From: Shewanella aquimarina
GTDB lineage: Bacteria > Pseudomonadota > Gammaproteobacteria > Enterobacterales > Shewanellaceae
Direction of reading: 5' to 3'
Assembly: GCF_023349185.1 (NCBI RefSeq)
Contig: NZ_JAKIKY010000002.1
Span: forward strand, 248,001 to 312,000
Length of the DNA: 64,000 bases
The notes below the pieces were generated by a model. That model searched no databases and was not told where the DNA came from. It saw only the letters and a list, made by a program, of their open reading frames with translations. Of the stretch, positions 55,477-63,407 are shown one piece after another. Numbering within the stretch: the first letter of the stretch is position 1; each line of letters starts with the position of its first letter. Position numbers and translations under genes: made by a program.

Positions 55477-55608
55477 GGTGCGCTCCCTTATGATGATCCC
55501 GGCAAAATAATATGAATTAAGTTGCTGATACTAACATCAAAAGAGTGAACCGTGGAGCGCTGGGTAACACTCATGGCCATCGTTGTGACCATGAGTGCCT
55601 GCCTTGGA

Positions 55609-56280
55609 TTAGGCTAAGTGGGCGGCAATGGCCTTACCGACTGCGCCTGCACTGGCGGGGTTTTGTCCCGTGATAAGCCTGTCATCCTCGATGACAAAAG
55701 CGTTCCAGGGTTGCACCTTGTTATAGCGCTTGGCACTGCGGGTGAGGGCTTCTTCGAGCAGGAAGGGGATTTTATCGATAGTACCGTAGTCGACCTCTTC
55801 TTCGCGGGTAAAGCCGGTGACAGACTTATCGGCAATGAGTTTTTGCCCTGTGCTCAAGGTGATGGGGAGCAGGCCAGCAGGCCCATGACAGACCGCGCCT
55901 ATGACGCCGCCATTTTCGTAGTGCGCCGCACTGAGACGAGCAACCTCTTGGTTATGGGCTAAATCCGACAATAGCCCAAACCCGCCGGGGTAATAGATGG
56001 CGCTGTATTTTTGGATGTCGATCTGTGAGGCTGGAATGGTGTTGTTGACCCGGCTGATGAAAGCGGCGTCTTGCAGCATAGAGGCGTTAATCTCATCGCC
56101 TTCGATATCTGTGCCATACAGTGGTGCCTTGCCGCCGTTAATTGAAACCAGGTCATAATCCAAACCTGCGGCTAACAGCTCATGTAGGGCGTGGGTGAGT
56201 TCAGGGGCGAAGGTGCCGTTGGCCTCATCGGTATCGCCTAGGGTCGCATGGTTTGTCAAATAGATAAGTACTTTTTTCAT
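55609..56280 (-). CDS. DJ-1/PfpI-family protein (type 1 glutamine amidotransferase-like)
   Basis: 223 residues. The nucleophile elbow GAVCHGPAGLL with its Cys, and the acid residue in GTFAPELTHAL, place it with Hsp31/DJ-1-like proteins, many of which act as glyoxalase III or protein deglycase. YYPGGFGLLSDL is also typical. Divergent from a LysR regulator across a 110-base region with a palindrome, so likely under its control. A 9-bp inverted repeat (CACTCATGG/CCATGAGTG at 55568-55597) lies just downstream but has no T-run. Confidence 0.85.
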   Translation of the reverse strand: MKKVLIYLTNHATLGDTDEANGTFAPELTHALHELLAAGLDYDLVSINGGKAPLYGTDIEGDEINASMLQDAAFISRVNNTIPASQIDIQKYSAIYYPGGFGLLSDLAHNQEVARLSAAHYENGGVIGAVCHGPAGLLPITLSTGQKLIADKSVTGFTREEEVDYGTIDKIPFLLEEALTRSAKRYNKVQPWNAFVIEDDRLITGQNPASAGAVGKAIAAHLA

Positions 56281-56362
56281 GATGCAATGTCTCTGTTACT
56301 GAAAGTGGACTCATTGTAATTCTTCCCTTGCGTGGCGATAATCCTGCTTAGTGGCAAATTAA

Positions 56363-56380
56363 TATTGTTATATAGCAATA
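56363..56380. promoter_or_regulatory. Candidate LysR operator between DJ-1-like and LysR genes
   Basis: TATTGTTATATAGCAATA is a near-perfect palindrome (TATTGY...GCAATA) with the T-N11-A spacing usual for LysR regulators. It lies 11 bases before the LysR start. Confidence 0.6.
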
Positions 56381-56390
56381 ATGGTGATTC

Positions 56391-57272
56391 ATGGACAGCT
56401 TTGAGGGTATTGTCGAATTTATAGCGGTTGCCGAGTCTAACGGTTTCTCTGCGGCGGCTCGTCAACTGGGACTTTCTACCAGTCATGTCAGTCGTCAGGT
56501 GGCAAGACTCGAGGCGCGTTTGGGCTGCGCCCTGTTTGCGCGTACTACACGCAGTGTCAGTCTGACTCAGGCCGGGCAGGGCTATTATCGTCAGTGTCAG
56601 AATCTGTTGGTGGGACTTAGGCAAGCAAATGAGGAGGTGACCCAGCAGCAGTTGCAGCTAAGCGGCACGCTGAGAGTCAGTGCCGCAGGTGCCTTTGCTG
56701 AGCAGTATATTGCGCCGGTATTGATTGACTTTGCAAGGCAGCATCCAGCGTTGACGATAGAGATGGACTTCAATAGTCGTATGGTCAATTTTGTCGAAGA
56801 CGGTATCGATTTCGCCATTCGTTTTGGGGCGCTTAAAGATTCGGGGCTGGTGGCGCGTAAGCTGGCGAATCGAGACATGATGGCCGTGGCCAGTCCTCAG
56901 TATCTGGCTGAGTTTGGTATTCCCAAGACGCCGCAAGATCTCAGACTGCATAGCTGCATCATCTCGAACAATGATCACTGGCTGTTCCAGCAAGGGGATG
57001 GCGAGCTGAGCATTAAGGTCGAGGGACGTTGGCGCAGTAATAATGTGCCAGCCGTGATTGCGGCGGCAGAGCAACACCTGGGTATTGCCTACCTGCCCAA
57101 GAGTAGCTTTATTGCGCCGCTAGCCAAGGGCAGTCTGGTACCTGTATTGTCCTCATACTGGAATCGGGGGATCACCAGCTGGATTGTCTATCAAAATCGT
57201 CGTTTCTTGCCTATGCGGGCGCGAATGGCTATAGACCATCTGTTAGCACACTTTGCCGATTGGCAGGAGTGA
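56391..57272 (+). CDS. LysR-type transcriptional regulator
   Basis: 293 residues. Helix-turn-helix at about 18-60 (GFSAAARQLGLSTSHVSRQVARL) shown here by its key ALGLSxSxVSR pattern, and an effector domain of the CrgA/DmlR-like group (MDFNSRMVNFVEDGIDFAIRFG). Divergent from the DJ-1-like gene, its likely target. Converges with the TetR gene with one base between stops. Confidence 0.88.
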   Translation: MDSFEGIVEFIAVAESNGFSAAARQLGLSTSHVSRQVARLEARLGCALFARTTRSVSLTQAGQGYYRQCQNLLVGLRQANEEVTQQQLQLSGTLRVSAAGAFAEQYIAPVLIDFARQHPALTIEMDFNSRMVNFVEDGIDFAIRFGALKDSGLVARKLANRDMMAVASPQYLAEFGIPKTPQDLRLHSCIISNNDHWLFQQGDGELSIKVEGRWRSNNVPAVIAAAEQHLGIAYLPKSSFIAPLAKGSLVPVLSSYWNRGITSWIVYQNRRFLPMRARMAIDHLLAHFADWQE

Positions 57273-57273
57273 T

Positions 57274-57858
57274 TCACCGCACCGCCATCGCATTCCAAAA
57301 CAGGGCGAAGCTGGCGCTGCGTTCATGTTCTTGCTGCCAGCGCTCGGGATGGTCGGCGAAATAGCGGGTGGCGGCCAGGTACTGGCCGTGACAGTTGTCC
57401 TGCATCAGATCCTGGGGGAAGTCGGCAAGCAAGCCTTGTGCCTGACCCTGGCGGATAAGCGCGCCGATGAAGCCTAAGATGCTGTGCATCGCCTGATCGC
57501 GTACCGACTGTTCGACCGTCGGCGACATAGAATAGAGCTGAAAAAAGGCCTGTTTCAGCGGGTTGTCTATGGCCCAACTGAGCGCGGCAAACCAGAGTTG
57601 TTCGGCATCTTTCTTGAGATCGCCACGCTTATTTACCGCAGATTGTATCGCGTCGGCAAACTCCTGCTTGACGCTGAGAAACAGCTGCTCAAGCAGCTGC
57701 TCCTTCGAGGGGAAGTGGTGAAACAGGGTGCCAGTAGCCACCCCCGCCTCCCGTGCTATGGTGGCGGTGCTGGTGCCATGAAAGCCCTGACTAACGAACA
57801 GCTGCAGGGCGGTATCCAGAATAGCCTGTTTCTTGGTGCGTTTGCTACCGGCTGTCAT
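57274..57858 (-). CDS. TetR-family regulator of the aldehyde dehydrogenase operon
   Basis: 194 residues. TetR helix-turn-helix at about 10-55 (TIAREAGVATGTLFHHFPSKEQL). Its start lies 12 bases after the aldehyde dehydrogenase stop, so it is the second gene of that operon and probably autoregulates through the palindrome at 59550. The ligand is probably an aldehyde or related phenolic; that is inference. Confidence 0.88.
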   Translation of the reverse strand: MTAGSKRTKKQAILDTALQLFVSQGFHGTSTATIAREAGVATGTLFHHFPSKEQLLEQLFLSVKQEFADAIQSAVNKRGDLKKDAEQLWFAALSWAIDNPLKQAFFQLYSMSPTVEQSVRDQAMHSILGFIGALIRQGQAQGLLADFPQDLMQDNCHGQYLAATRYFADHPERWQQEHERSASFALFWNAMAVR

Positions 57859-57870
57859 CCGCGGCGCCCC

Positions 57871-59295
57871 TTAGCGTAAAAATAGCTTCATCAGCATACG
57901 CTGGATGGCAGTGCCGTAAGGCGGGTGCACCAGCTTGCCCGTGTTCAGCTTGCCGCGGCTTAGTATGGTCTTGGCATGGCTAAAGGTGAGGAAGCCCTCT
58001 CTGCCATGGTAGTGGCCCATGCCCGAAGGACCTATGCCACCAAATGGCGCATCGTCCGCCGCCACATGAAATACGGTCTCGTTGATGCAGACGCCGCCCG
58101 AGTGGGTCTGGTTGAGCAGTCGCTCTTGGGTATCTGTATCGAAGCTCATGATGTAGAGTGCCAGCGGACGAGGGCGATCGTTTACATACTCTATGGCCGA
58201 CTCCAGGCTGTCATATTCTATGATGGGCAGCAGTGGGCCGAAGATCTCCTCCTGCATCACCCGCATCTGCTCGTTTACCCCAGTTATCAGCTGCACCGGC
58301 AGTTTGCGGCTGCCGGGTGCCATGGTTTCGCCGCTGGTGGGGGTGACCCTGGCACCGAGGTCGACGGCATCTTGCAATACCGCCTGCAGGCGGTCGAACT
58401 GGCGTTGGTTGATGATGGCGCCGTAGTCCGGGTTCTGACCTATTTCACCATACATCTGCTTGAAGCGCCTGATGAAGGCCTGCACGAAGGCCTCGCTCTG
58501 TCCCTTGGGGAGCAGCACATAGTCGGGGGCGACACAGATCTGCCCTGCGTTGAGGCACTTGCCGTAGATCATCCGCTCCACGGCGGTATCCAGCGGCATA
58601 TCCGGGGCGATGATCACCGGCGACTTGCCGCCGAGCTCCAGGGTGACCGGGGTGAGGTTGTCGGCGGCGGCGCGCATCACATGGCGGCCAACCGTGGTGG
58701 AGCCGGTAAACAGCAGGTGATCGAAGGGCAGCGCCGAGAAGGCGGCGGCGACCTCGGCCTCACCCTCGACTACGGCCACCTGGGTCTCGTCGAAAATCTC
58801 GGCCAACATCTGCTTGAGTGCCTTGTTGGTCTCAGGGGTGAATTCAGACAGCTTGAGCATGGCGCGGTTACCGGCGGCCAGCGCCGTGATGAGGGGGCCG
58901 ATGGAGAGCATCACGGGAAAGTTCCACGGCACTATGATGCCGACCACACCCAGAGGCTGATACTGCACCTGTACCTTGGCGGGCGCCAGCAGTATGCCGG
59001 CGTGACGTCGGCTCGGCTTCATCCAGCCCTTGAGCTTCTTCAACGTGTAGTTGATGTTGTTGACGCAGGGCATGATGTCTGAAATACGGCTGTCATCAGT
59101 TGATCTGTGGCCATAGTCGGCATTGAGCGCCGAGACGATCGCCTCTTGATGGCTTAGCAGCGCCTGTTTGAGGGCGATAAGCTGTGCCTCACGCGCCTGC
59201 CGCGAGGGGGCGCCCTGGGCTCGGAAGCTGGCCTTCTGTTTCGCCAGCAGTTGGTTGAGGCCTTGGCCGATATCGAGGTTGGCGGGCATATTCAT
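57871..59295 (-). CDS. Coniferyl-aldehyde-dehydrogenase-type aldehyde dehydrogenase
   Basis: 474 residues. NAD(P)-dependent aldehyde dehydrogenase with all key parts: IVPWNFPVML, FTGSTTVGRHV, the catalytic glutamate in TLELGGKSP and the catalytic cysteine in NAGQICVAPDY. The C-terminal KLVHPPYG and overall length fit the coniferyl aldehyde dehydrogenase group rather than longer ALDHs. First gene of an operon with a TetR regulator. The 166-bp MITE-like element lies just before it, and the AAGGA ribosome binding site spans the element's end. Confidence 0.88.
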   Translation of the reverse strand: MNMPANLDIGQGLNQLLAKQKASFRAQGAPSRQAREAQLIALKQALLSHQEAIVSALNADYGHRSTDDSRISDIMPCVNNINYTLKKLKGWMKPSRRHAGILLAPAKVQVQYQPLGVVGIIVPWNFPVMLSIGPLITALAAGNRAMLKLSEFTPETNKALKQMLAEIFDETQVAVVEGEAEVAAAFSALPFDHLLFTGSTTVGRHVMRAAADNLTPVTLELGGKSPVIIAPDMPLDTAVERMIYGKCLNAGQICVAPDYVLLPKGQSEAFVQAFIRRFKQMYGEIGQNPDYGAIINQRQFDRLQAVLQDAVDLGARVTPTSGETMAPGSRKLPVQLITGVNEQMRVMQEEIFGPLLPIIEYDSLESAIEYVNDRPRPLALYIMSFDTDTQERLLNQTHSGGVCINETVFHVAADDAPFGGIGPSGMGHYHGREGFLTFSHAKTILSRGKLNTGKLVHPPYGTAIQRMLMKLFLR

Positions 59296-59306
59296 GGTGC
59301 TTATCC

Positions 59307-59472
59307 TTATACCAATCGTAATAAATAATTGATCATGCTAGCTTGTTAAAACGCTCGATAACTGTATGAGTATTTTTGATTGTAGAATAACTACTTACCT
59401 AAAAATCCTGCTTAGTTCTCAAGGGTTTTTGCTGTGCTGTTTCTGATCACATACTGACCGTGATTGATATTA
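59307..59472 (-). mobile_element. 166-bp MITE-like element, copy 2
   Basis: Reverse-oriented copy of the element at 25435. On the plus strand it begins TTATACCAATCGTAA and ends at about GATTGATATTA. Non-coding, with inverted-repeat ends. It lies between the aldehyde dehydrogenase start (59295) and the TetR-type operator (59550). Confidence 0.85.
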
Positions 59473-59549
59473 CTCGTTAGGGCGCTAGGCGCCTCTGCTT
59501 TATCTCCCTTCAAGCCACCTGAGGTGGTGAAGGATGGGAAAATCACAAA

Positions 59550-59567
59550 ACCGACTGATTAGTCGGT
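59550..59567. promoter_or_regulatory. TetR-type operator of the aldehyde dehydrogenase operon
   Basis: ACCGACTGATTAGTCGGT is a perfect 7+7 inverted repeat with a four-base spacer, a common TetR-family operator form. The nearest TetR gene is in the downstream operon. A further small palindrome, CCACCTGAGGTGG, lies at 59515-59527. Confidence 0.7.
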
Positions 59568-59704
59568 CTAATGTTAGAGGGTTAAATCGCTCGGGTCAAA
59601 TATTGTTCGATGACGGCGAAAAGTGTGATCTTGATCAAGCGGGTGAAAAGGCTGGAATCCTAAAATGAAGAAGGCAATTTTAGGCTGGATTAAAGGAGCT
59701 TGAT

Positions 59705-60082
59705 ATGAGCATAAACCTGCATGGTATCGCCATAGGTATAGAGCGCAGTCGGGAGAGTTTTTACCTGGCCTTCAAGGCCGTTGGCAAGTTAACCCACGAA
59801 GATTATGAGCAGATGACGCCGCTGCTGGAGTCGGCCCTGGCGGGTATAGAGGCGCCGGAAATCGTGGCCCTCATCGATATCACAGAGCTCGATGGCCTGT
59901 CGCTGCACGCCGTCTGGGATGACCTTAAGCTGGGATTGAAACATGGCAAGGAGTTTAAGCGGGTGGCCATCATAGGCGCGGGAGATCTGCAGCAGTGGGC
60001 GACCCGGGTCGCTAACTGGTTCACTCCGGGCGAGTTCAGATTTTTCGAGGATAAACGCGATGCGCTCGAGTGGCTGTGTTGA
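59705..60082 (+). CDS. SpoIIAA/STAS-like protein
   Basis: 125 residues, one domain. The pattern of alternating strands and helices (FYLAFKAVGKLTHEDYEQM, IVALIDITELDGLSLHAVW, RVAIIGAGDLQQW, FFEDKRDALEWL) fits the SpoIIAA-like/STAS group. These are often lipid- or membrane-binding or regulatory, but without a defined role. Ribosome binding site GGAG six bases before the ATG. A single gene. Confidence 0.8.
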   Translation: MSINLHGIAIGIERSRESFYLAFKAVGKLTHEDYEQMTPLLESALAGIEAPEIVALIDITELDGLSLHAVWDDLKLGLKHGKEFKRVAIIGAGDLQQWATRVANWFTPGEFRFFEDKRDALEWLC

Positions 60083-60482
60083 TGCTTGTGACGGGTGTCG
60101 TATGCAGTAAAGCAGAGGCTGCTTACAGCATTTTGCCAAGGTCTGTTACCAGCGGGAATAGATGACGAGAAGGGCCTGCAATATAAGCGATTTCTGTCAA
60201 GCCTGTGTCAATTTTATCCGCTATGCTTAAGTAAAAAGAGAATGCCGATAGCGTTGGGGCCTGTTGGCCTTTCCTGTTTGTTTCTGCGGTAGTTTGTAGG
60301 CGTTTAATTAAAGGCGGAGTCAGTGAGGTTATTTTGCTACGCCACTCTGTGATAACGCAGGAGAAATGTCCTACAAGGGCTGCTTAGAAGGGGCCTCTAA
60401 ATGGCTCGCGTGTTCGGCGAAATGTGTCTAGAGAGAACAGAAAATAAACCTGAAAGCGTAAAAGGTCCTTAAGGAGTAATAG
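60083..60482. other. Intergenic region before the universal stress genes
   Basis: 400 bases with no credible gene. A 65-codon open frame at 60095 lacks coding character and a ribosome binding site. The part near 60440-60480 should hold the promoter for the usp pair. Confidence 0.4.
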
Positions 60483-60914
60483 ATGAGAAGTGGTCAAATT
60501 TTATGCCCGACAGATTTTTCTGAAACGGCTTCCCATGCCCTGTCTTACGCCATCGAGATGGCCAATCTGTATCAGGTGGGATTTCGCTTACTCCATGTGG
60601 TCGAGCAGCCGATGGGGGATGAGAATTTTCAGATCCTCGCCATCACGCCGGAAGAGCTCGCCCAGTCGATGGAAGATGCCGCCGCCGAGAAGATGAAGTC
60701 CTTGCTGGCCAAGCTCGATAGCAAGTTACCTATCGAGACCATGATACGTCGTGGCGATCCCACCACAGAGATCTTAGCCGAGGCCGAAGAGAGTAATGTC
60801 GGTATGGTAGTGATCGCCAGCCATGGCCGTAAAGGTTTGTCTCATTTTCTGCATACCAATGTGGCAGAGGCGGTGGCGAACCGCGCCAAGTGCCCAGTGC
60901 TTGTCGTCAAATAG
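60483..60914 (+). CDS. Universal stress protein (UspA family), first of pair
   Basis: 143 residues, a single Usp domain: ILCPTDFSETASHALSYA at the start and VVIASHGRKGLSHFL near the end. In ATP-binding members the loop reads G-2x-G-9x-G-S; here the first Gly is Ala and the G-S is T-N, so ATP binding is doubtful. The second gene 100 bases downstream encodes a close paralogue with the same N-terminal block, indicating tandem duplication. Confidence 0.88.
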   Translation: MRSGQILCPTDFSETASHALSYAIEMANLYQVGFRLLHVVEQPMGDENFQILAITPEELAQSMEDAAAEKMKSLLAKLDSKLPIETMIRRGDPTTEILAEAEESNVGMVVIASHGRKGLSHFLHTNVAEAVANRAKCPVLVVK

Positions 60915-61014
60915 TGCTGGTTTCTAAGCTGACCGTCGGCCGATGGCTGAGGGTGCAGCCTGGTTGTCGTGTCTGTGACAGAGGGAGACGAGCGCCTGAT
61001 TTGAGGAGGTGAAT

Positions 61015-61458
61015 ATGCGTACCCGTCAAATATTATGCCCAACGGATTTTTCCGAGACGGCATCACACGCCTTGAGTTATGCCATCGAGATGGCGACGCT
61101 ATATGGCGTGGATCTGCGTATCGTTCATGTGGTGAGTGAACCCTACGGCGCCCATAACTATGGGATAGTGGTTGAGAGTCAGGAAGAGCTGGAGCAGCAT
61201 CTGCATGCCTATGCCAACGGTAAGTTGGGTGAGATTGTCAGGGATGCGCAGATTAAGATGCCACCCCATCTCAAGGTGCACAGCGAAGTACGTACCGGTG
61301 GCGTCTTGGGCCAGATACTGCTCGATGCCGAAGAGTACGATGTGGGTATGATAGTGGTCGCCAGTCATGGTCATACCGGGCTGTCTCACCTGCTGAACCC
61401 GAGCGTGGCCGAGGAGCTGGCCAACAAGGCCAAGTGCCCCGTGATGGTAGTGAAATAG
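61015..61458 (+). CDS. Universal stress protein (UspA family), second of pair
   Basis: 147 residues. Shares TDFSETASHALSYAIEMA with its upstream neighbour and ends VASHGHTGLSHLL...CPVMVVK. Its nucleotide loop is also non-standard (A-SH-G...PS). ATG 61015 is chosen because GGAGG lies seven bases before it; an in-frame GTG at 61009 overlaps that site. Stress-response role inferred from family. Confidence 0.88.
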   Translation: MRTRQILCPTDFSETASHALSYAIEMATLYGVDLRIVHVVSEPYGAHNYGIVVESQEELEQHLHAYANGKLGEIVRDAQIKMPPHLKVHSEVRTGGVLGQILLDAEEYDVGMIVVASHGHTGLSHLLNPSVAEELANKAKCPVMVVK

Positions 61459-61554
61459 CCTGATCCTTTCTGTTTGTTTTAAAGCAGTTTGAGGGGGCTT
61501 AATACAAGTCATAGCCAGTGCAGGCTAGTTCTTCTACACAAATTGGCTAAGGCG

Positions 61555-62133
61555 TTAGCATCGGCAGGTATCTTGATGAAGCTGAGCCGCCAGGGCGTGC
61601 AATACCTCTGGCGCCGGCTTGGTATGGGCAAAGGTTCTCAGCCCATAGACGCCCATGATGAAGTAGCGAGCCAGGTGTTCAGGGTCCCCCTGAAGTTCTC
61701 CCTTATCGACAGCCGAGCTAAATTGCGCCGCAAGCAGCTGCTGCCAGTCTTCCAGGTGCTGCTTGATGGCACTCTCAATCACCTCATCCTGTTGTGCCAC
61801 CTCATTGAGCGCCTTAGTCAGCAGGCAGGCCTTAGGTGTGCCTTGGCACTGACACTCATCGACTACGCCGGCCAGATACTGTTTGAGCTGCTCAGGGAAG
61901 GGGAGGGATGAGCCGAAACAGGCGGCAAGTTCGTCTCGTCTGTCTTGCCCATATTGTTCGATTACCGCCAGCAGCAGGCCGCGCTTGTTGTCGAAGGCGC
62001 AGTAGATGGAGCCAGGGTGTAACCCTGTGGCCTTGGTGAGATCTTGCATACTGGTCTTGGCGTAGCCCTTGTCGATAAAGGCATTCATGGCCTGTCTCAG
62101 TACTTGTTGGCGATCAAATTCGGCGTTGCGCAT
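61555..62133 (-). CDS. TetR-family regulator, divergent from the old yellow enzyme gene
   Basis: 192 residues. TetR helix-turn-helix at about 8-52 (TSMQDLTKATGLHPGSIYCAF) and a ligand domain with several cysteines (ECQCQGTPKACL, CRC at the C-terminus) that recall redox- or electrophile-sensing TetR proteins such as NemR. ATG 62133 is used; the frame stays open upstream through the neighbouring gene, but homologous TetR proteins start here. Likely represses the oxidoreductase gene through the two palindromes between them. Confidence 0.85.
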   Translation of the reverse strand: MRNAEFDRQQVLRQAMNAFIDKGYAKTSMQDLTKATGLHPGSIYCAFDNKRGLLLAVIEQYGQDRRDELAACFGSSLPFPEQLKQYLAGVVDECQCQGTPKACLLTKALNEVAQQDEVIESAIKQHLEDWQQLLAAQFSSAVDKGELQGDPEHLARYFIMGVYGLRTFAHTKPAPEVLHALAAQLHQDTCRC

Positions 62134-62182
62134 CTTGCTCTTGTAGCTGTTTGCTTGGGTGGTAAATGAGATTGTACTTAAT

Positions 62183-62200
62183 TTTGAATGTACGTTCAAA
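62183..62200. promoter_or_regulatory. TetR-type operator 1
   Basis: TTTGAATGTACGTTCAAA is an almost perfect palindrome of the TTGAAYG...CRTTCAA type. It lies 50 bases before the regulator's start codon. Confidence 0.75.
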
Positions 62201-62233
62201 AAAGATCTTGAATCATTTTTCGCCTGGGAGTAT

Positions 62234-62251
62234 CTTGAACGCTCATTCAAG
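62234..62251. promoter_or_regulatory. TetR-type operator 2
   Basis: CTTGAACGCTCATTCAAG, a near-perfect palindrome with the same half-site as operator 1, 51 bases away centre to centre and 15 bases before the old yellow enzyme start. Repeated half-sites in the divergent region support true operators. Confidence 0.75.
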
Positions 62252-62265
62252 ATAGAGAGCCGATT

Positions 62266-63306
62266 ATGACAGCCGATCTGTTTCAGCCTTATGCGCTTAA
62301 CGCCAGTATTACCCTTAACAACAAGATTCTGATGGCGCCCCTTACCCGTTGTCAGGCCGACGATGATCTGGTGCCAACCCAAGCGATGGCAGACTACTAT
62401 GCTCGCCGTGCCGATGCCGGGCTTATCATCTCGGAGGCGGTGATCATTCGCCCCGATGGTCAGGGCTACCCCAATACCCCGGGCCTGTTTACCCCAGAGC
62501 AGATCCAGGGCTGGCAGAAGGTAACCAGCGCGGTACATGCCAAGGGCGGCAAGATCTTCGCCCAGCTGTGGCACACGGGCCGGGTGGCGCACTCGCACTT
62601 CTTCGGTGGACCAACCGTGGCGCCGTCGGCGGTAAAGATTGAAGGCACGGTACCGCGTCAGCGCGAACTGGCCTACGAGATCCCTAAGGCACTGACCGGT
62701 GAGGAGATAGCTCAGCTGGTGGCCGACTATTCCCAGGCGGCGGCCAATGCTATCGATGCCGGTTTCGACGGCGTCGAGATCCATGGTGCCAATGCCTACC
62801 TTATCGATCAGTTCCTGCATCATGACAGTAACCGTCGCGATGATGAGTTTGGCGGCACGCCGGAGAATATGGCGCGCTTCCCGCTGGCCGTGGTGGATGC
62901 CATCATTAAGCGTATCGGCCAGGATCGCACCGCGCTGCGGGTGTCGCCGGGCGCCTATGTCAATATGCAGGGTGATAGCCGGGATCGCGCCGTGTTCGAC
63001 TACTTCTTAAAACAGCTGGAGTCGCGCCAGTTAGCCTACCTGCACGTGGGGATCTTCGATGATGCTTTGACATTCGACTATCTCGACGGACGAGTGTCTG
63101 ACTATGTGCGCGCCCATTACAGCCAGACCCTGGTGGGGGTAGGCAGTTACAGCGCCGAGACTGGGGCACAGGCCATTGCCGATGGCCGTTTCGATCTGCT
63201 GGCGATAGGTCGTCCCTTTATCGCCAACCCAGACTATGTGGTCAGGGTACGCGACAGGCAGCCGCTGGTGAGTTACTCCGATGAGATGTTGGCCGAGTTG
63301 GTTTAA
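62266..63306 (+). CDS. Old yellow enzyme family alkene reductase (NemA-like)
   Basis: 346 residues. An FMN enzyme that reduces activated C=C bonds, nitro groups or electrophiles with NAD(P)H. Seen: MAPLTRCQA, QLWHTGRVAHS, the substrate His-Asn pair in IHGANAYLIDQFL, and FDLLAIGRPFIANPD near the phosphate-binding end. Divergent from a TetR regulator with two palindromes, the same logic as nemR-nemA. Ends at a bidirectional terminator. Confidence 0.92.
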   Translation: MTADLFQPYALNASITLNNKILMAPLTRCQADDDLVPTQAMADYYARRADAGLIISEAVIIRPDGQGYPNTPGLFTPEQIQGWQKVTSAVHAKGGKIFAQLWHTGRVAHSHFFGGPTVAPSAVKIEGTVPRQRELAYEIPKALTGEEIAQLVADYSQAAANAIDAGFDGVEIHGANAYLIDQFLHHDSNRRDDEFGGTPENMARFPLAVVDAIIKRIGQDRTALRVSPGAYVNMQGDSRDRAVFDYFLKQLESRQLAYLHVGIFDDALTFDYLDGRVSDYVRAHYSQTLVGVGSYSAETGAQAIADGRFDLLAIGRPFIANPDYVVRVRDRQPLVSYSDEMLAELV

Positions 63307-63332
63307 ATCGGCGGGTATTTCAGTGAAACAAC

Positions 63333-63368
63333 AAAAAGGGCATATCGCTTCGGCGACATGCCCTTTTT
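63333..63368. terminator. Bidirectional terminator
   Basis: Stem AAAAAGGGCAT/ATGCCCTTTTT with an inner GC/GC pair around TTCG. Between the old yellow enzyme gene and the receptor gene. Confidence 0.92.
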
Positions 63369-63407
63369 AGTGTGCTTTTCTTAAGCCCTTTTGTTGATGG
63401 ACTTAGA

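Noticed and set aside
57976-59082. A 368-codon open frame antisense to the aldehyde dehydrogenase
   Set aside because: It is the complement of a well-conserved enzyme in high-GC DNA, His/Gly/Leu-rich, with no family match; the sense gene explains the sequence.
60095-60292. A 65-codon open frame upstream of the usp genes
   Set aside because: No ribosome binding site, low-complexity composition, and no domain; more likely non-coding.
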